From assembly GCF_954871325.1 (NCBI RefSeq), contig NC_088777.1, forward strand, positions 41,827,366-41,891,365: DNA of 64,000 nt, given 5' to 3'. The notes under the pieces are model-generated. The model was given only the letters and a program-made list of their open reading frames with translations, ran no database searches and was not told the origin of the DNA. This DNA is from Gordionus sp. m RMFG-2023 (lineage: Eukaryota; Nematomorpha; Gordioida; Chordodea; Parachordodidae). Made by a program: the position numbers and the translations under genes. Positions 48,100-64,000 of this stretch are shown here, piece by piece. The stretch's first letter is position 1. Each line of letters begins with the position of its first letter.

Positions 48100-48540
48100 A
48101 ACTAATGATTATATTTAGACAAGTAATGTTTGCTAAAATTTAAGCCTAAAGAGGTGGCATATATTTTACATCTTTCTCATGAATTATCCATTATACGAAA
48201 GGCATCTTATTTTGTATGGCAGCTATGGCTCAGAATGTTAGAAAACCTGGATATAGGAATCGCGGCAAACTATTTCGATTTGGGTTGGATTACCGGCTGG
48301 ACCTGCTTTTCTGAAACCGATCTCTTAGACGAGGTCGGGGGGAAACGGGATATGACTAATACTAAGTATCATAGTTTGTAACCTGGACTAAAAAACGTTA
48401 AGGTTCTGAATATCTACTAACCGGTTCTGGTTCCTAAAAAATGTGCTCTGGTTACGGTTTTAGTTTGACGGATCTATACCTGTTTACCGGTTCCAAGTTT
48501 TTTGCTTCGGTTCCAAGCTCTGATATATATATTTTTTTAA
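48100..48540. repeat. GGTTCCGG-word repeat patch
   Basis: ACCGGTTCTGGTTCC, GGTTACGGTTTTAG, TTTACCGGTTCCAAG and TCGGTTCCAAG recur within 48415-48520. The 83-codon ORF at 48130-48381 crosses a similarly GC-worded part (TTGGGTTGGATTACCGGCTGG) and is therefore not called a gene. A possible end CCAAGCTCTG at 48521 is hAT-like. Confidence 0.45.
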
Positions 48541-50344
48541 ATGATTTAATATAATTTGGTTGCTGCCGTTTAGTTAACCCTAAAACCTCTAATGATATCC
48601 TGTTAGCCTCTTTAGATATGTCCGAAGAATTCAGAGTTGTCGCAAGAGCAGGGTGTATCTAAATCATAGATTTTTTTACTTTAGCGCATACGCTACTTCT
48701 TTACTTTTAAATTAAATAAAATAATTATTTATTTATAAATATACAAATAATTTATTAATACATCTACATTATTTTATAATTAAATTTGATGCTATAATAT
48801 TAATTTATTTATATTTTGAATTGAAAGAAAGATTTTTTTGTAATAAATTAAATCCATTACGACCTTCTGGTAATAATTATTACTTTAAAAAAAATGAAAT
48901 AAGGACAAGGCAAATAGTAGTTAACCTAACGATATTAGGAAAAAAATGAATATTGTAATTGATAATAATGTTAAGAATCTGATTTTTTCACTTTTCCAAA
49001 ATTTGAGAAATATTATACTAAAATAAATTAAACACTCCACTTACTCCGGAGTGCTAGTGTTGAGCGGTTATTTATCCAAGCTAAACTTATATTTAATAAT
49101 ATAAGTTCAAGAAATAAGGGGTGAAAGTATAGAAATGATTTTGTTATCAAAATGTAATAATAATAAATAAAAAAAAATTTTACAAGTTTTCATTTCAAAA
49201 TAAATTGATATATTTTGTCGAATGTAATAGATTTTTTAAAGATATTACTTATTTTTTCATAAAGGCTAATTTTTAAATATAATCGACGGGCCACTTTTTC
49301 CCAAACTTAGTATTAGCGGTTTGCGCTACTTTTGGAACTAGCTTTTGATAACACTGCAAAATAAACTGTCGATTAGTATTAATCGCTCGCCCTCTCCTTC
49401 TTGCGGAGTTAAAGATATGAAATTTAATATGATGCGTCACTTTTCATACAGTGAATTGTTTATAACATATACCAGATATATATTTTTTAAATATTCTCGC
49501 AGTAAGCGATATAGAAAAAATAATAATTTTTTAAATTATAATTTTTTTTTTCAATTGAATTTATATTAATTAATTTTACTATATTAGAATCATATCATAA
49601 TAAACTAATATATATAAAATATTCAGATATAAAAATAATCGATATTTAAAAAATATATGTATTGAAAGAAGTTGTAATATGGTATTGCATAAAATTTACA
49701 AATAAAATTGTTAAGTGTGTATTCAGTTTCAGATTTTGTAATAACTAATATAATAATGTCATTTTTTTTATTATATACTGAAAGCAGATTATTATAAAGT
49801 GTAATTCGGGGGAAAATAGGTTTCTAAATTTTATTTATCGAATGCACCACTGCAAGCATATTTTATTTTTTGATATCAGGGTTAATTAGGATGTTATGTA
49901 TCATATAGGAATAGTGGATTACTTTTCTTCTGTAAATAAAATATTATATTCTTGATGTATATCTATTTTTTGAAATAAATTTAATTTTAATATCATTTTG
50001 TACGAAATTCGTAAGTGCATTAGAAGTATTTTTATTTATCACTGTATATAGCACTTGCCAGGCCCGGTCATTTTTAATATTTCAGGAACCGAAAAGGGCT
50101 TATATGGTCAATATTAGAACATTTTTATTAGAATTTTTCTAGATTTACCAGAAAGGGGCAAGATAAGTACATTTACTCCCTTTCTAAGGCTCCATACTGT
50201 TATATAATAATGATAGGAAAAATTGTAAAAAGGCTCCCGAAAAAAGAATTGAGACCTTTGCCATAATTTATAAATTAAAAAATATTTTACACTAGATGGA
50301 TATTAAATACTTAAAATTGGACTATTTAATACTCAGGCTCAAAA
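48541..50344. other. AT-rich intergenic stretch, nothing recognised
   Basis: Mostly A/T runs. The short ORF 49345-49569 lacks motifs. The missing first exon of the calcineurin gene may lie here or in the next kilobase but could not be identified. Confidence 0.5.
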
Positions 50345-51058
50345 TCAAATTGTATTGTAACCCTTTTATTTAGAGGGCATCGTTGTTATATAGGATTTGG
50401 GGATAGATTGTATATAAAGTTAATTAATATTAAATTAATTTTTAAAAATTCTTTGAATGAAATATCTCCCTTTTTTTGTCTATCAATATTTTATATTATT
50501 ATATAATTTAAGAGAGTTGTTATATAGGATTTGGGGATAGATTGTATATAAAGTTAATTAATATTAAATTAATTTTTAAAAATTCTTTGAATGAAATATC
50601 TCCCTTTTTTTGTCTATCAATATTTTATATTATTATATAATTTAAGAGAATTGGACATTTACTTTACTTCAACTTGATACACTCAAGTTTTTAAAAATTT
50701 ATTTAACGGAAATGATGCCGAGATCCCCTTCCCACTCCCGACTAAAATATAAAATGATTCAATTATATACTACATTATATACTACCTATGTATGTTGACT
50801 AAAAGGTTAAGCTTTGGAGGTACCCTCAAATTTTATTGATAAAATTGTATTGTAACCCTTTTATTTAGAGGGAATCGTTGTTATATAGGATTTGGGGATA
50901 GATTGTATATAAAGTTAATTTAAATTAAATTAATTTTTAAGCAAAATTCTTTGAATGAAAGATATCCCTTTTTTTGTCTATTAATATTTTATAAATTATA
51001 TAATTTAAAAGAATTGGACATTTACTTTACTTCAACTTGATACACTCAAGTTTTTTTT
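50345..51058. repeat. Local duplications (two-level) upstream of calcineurin
   Basis: A block with ATTGTATTGTAACCC, GTTGTTATATAGGATTTGG and ATTGGACATTTACTTTAC occurs at 50348-50690 and again, diverged, at 50843-51055. Within the first, a 134-bp unit (50382-50515) is repeated exactly or nearly so at 50516-50649. Non-coding. Confidence 0.85.
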
Positions 51059-51342
51059 CATATTTCCAGGCAAAATTTACTAAATATATTTTATGACAAT
51101 TTTGATTTTTATACCACCATATTACAATTCGCTTTAACGTTTATTATAATTACACCACAATTAAAACGTTTAAAGCGGGCGACGCTGAAGCCTGGAATAT
51201 TTCTGGAACCTAAACGGGTTGATTTTGTAACAAAAAATTATTTTAAAACACCGAATTCGCGGTTCATTATTATTGATTTTCTTAAATTTATGATAACCAC
51301 ATCCCATTAACTAACTATTTTAATTGCGAATTTAAAAAAAAG

Positions 51343-62482
<11,140 letters not shown>

Positions 62483-64000
62483 GTAAAATGAATTTATATT
62501 AAATTTTATAAAAATTGATTAATTTGAAGGAGCTTTTCTTTAAATCGATTTAAGGCGTCGTTCAAACCAGATTACTCGTAAAAAATGTTATTAGTAAATT
62601 ACTCGCTGTCCAATACATTAATAAGTAATCAATCACATTTTTCGGATAAATTGGTTTAATAAATTTCGAAGTATAATAAAATCAACCCGAATAAGTAGGT
62701 AGAATGTATTCCTCTTGTAAAATCAGATTATTAGGAACATGTATATAATTCTCAACCATAATTTTATAGCTAACTTCTAGGATTAAGGATTATAAAATTT
62801 AGATATAAATAAATAAAGTATAATATTACCTTTTATAAAAATAATAATTTAGTGTTATATTCTCAATTAGGAAGCAGCCTCTGCTCCTGTTTTTCATTTC
62901 GCATAAATAGAAGTTGCAATTATTTTCTAAGTTTAATGAAGTGAAGTCTAACTACATGTCCTATAAATAAATATATACTACTCCACTACAATGATAGCCG
63001 ATCATTATATTTTTTAAAGCTTATTTAGATTTTTAATTTAAAAAATAATTATGAACACTCAAAAAAAAATTTCAAGACTTTTATTATTAAATAATGAACC
63101 AAATATAATTTAAATTATTAAAAAATATATATATTAAAAGTATATATTAAAAGTATGTAACCATTCAAATTTATTGCCTTACTATGCTAAAATATCATTA
63201 CTCCTAGCTATTTGAAAGTGTTATATCCACTTTTGTCTTTATAACTGCGGTTAATCTTTGTGGAATTGGATTATTAAGATTTTGGTATATATTTCCTTAT
63301 AAACTTTAATTTATTTTTCAAAGAATCCTTTTTTTTAAATCGCTGCTTTCTAAGCTCTCGATTGAAATTTAGACATTGGTAACAGATTGAGACATCCTTA
63401 CAAATTTGTAGATTTAGCTATATGACAAGGAGCTTCGTGTCCTAATAGTTGAATTGATGAGATCGGTACTTCGTTGAGGATATCTAGTTATATTTTATAA
63501 AATAAATATATCCTAGATTTTGCATTCATGCAACCTCGCATTGTTATTCTATCTGAAAACTTGACCATTCTAAAGTATGAAGGTAATGGCTTTCTGCTTG
63601 GGTTTTATAACACTATTTCTTTCAACAAATTTTATTTTGAAGAAAACTTACCAATTTTTGAGAAAATATTGGAATTCTCTCCGAATTATATATTTTTAGA
63701 TGTCCTCTATTTTGAGCATAGTTTAACATTTGTTCGGAAGATTTTTTATAAAAAATCTTTTATAAGTAAATTGTTTGATTTTTATGCACAAAAAGTTTTT
63801 CATGTAGAAATCTCAAATTTTTATAAAATGTTTTTTGATCTTTTAAAAAAATTTTGTTGATTTAAAGATTTTTACTTAAAATTTTGGGCGTAAAAAAGTA
63901 TTTATGACGATTTATGTTAAACCCTAATATTTATATTTGAAAAATGAGCAGATTATGGTTATTTTTTATAAATGTAGAAATTAACTTTGTCTAACATTTT
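62483..64000. other. Downstream calcineurin intron, no exon recognised
   Basis: No segment resembles the autoinhibitory region or tail. A 110-codon ORF at 63528-63860 (starts MQPRIVILSENL, ends FYKMFFDLLKKFC) is Phe/Ile/Lys-rich and matches nothing I know. It may be chance in AT-rich DNA or a decayed ORF. Confidence 0.4.

Noticed and set aside
48130-48381. 83-codon ORF as a gene
   Set aside because: Part of it crosses a patch of iterated GC words like the non-coding repeats, and no motif is visible.

Overview
The window looks like nuclear DNA of an AT-rich animal, probably an invertebrate. Introns have GT..AG borders and run from under 100 bp to over 6 kb. The three recognisable genes are animal housekeeping genes, and most of the rest is DNA-transposon debris. 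I cannot name the species. No tRNA, rRNA, CRISPR array or bacterial operon was seen.

Layout. (1) 78-7894, minus strand: nine exons of 6-phosphogluconate dehydrogenase (about residues 1-326); the 3' part lies beyond the left edge. Its introns carry an old RTE-like LINE fragment and several hAT-type MITEs. (2) 12810-13613, plus strand: a three-exon Hikeshi/OPI10 gene, the only complete gene. (3) 14013-18542: an Ac-like hAT transposon with perfect 8-bp target-site duplications (TSDs). A GC-worded MITE with its own perfect TSD and a second hAT (TTF zinc-finger type) sit inside its transposase gene. (4) 18.6-51.3 kb: a gene-poor stretch with MITEs, an LTR-like element (22585-25237), a recent 1.8-kb tandem duplication (24778-28366), a palindromic foldback cluster (42640-45620) holding a coding-like ORF, and a local duplication at 50.3-51.1 kb. 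(5) 51343-62482, plus strand: eleven exons of the calcineurin catalytic subunit, from just before the phosphatase core through the calmodulin-binding segment. The N-terminal exon and the autoinhibitory tail were not found.

The three genes do separate jobs: the pentose phosphate pathway, Hsp70 nuclear import and Ca2+/calmodulin phosphatase signalling. Nothing suggests they are linked.

The strongest unusual signal is the short-element population. Six short insertions and the large hAT end in perfect or 7/8 8-bp TSDs, which is the hAT signature. Many of their ends are built from one iterated short GC-bearing word in an otherwise AT-rich sequence: CCGGGCC, CCCGAACCC, GAACGTTC, GGTTCCGG or GTAACTAG. 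Each word may be the subterminal binding site of a different hAT transposase.
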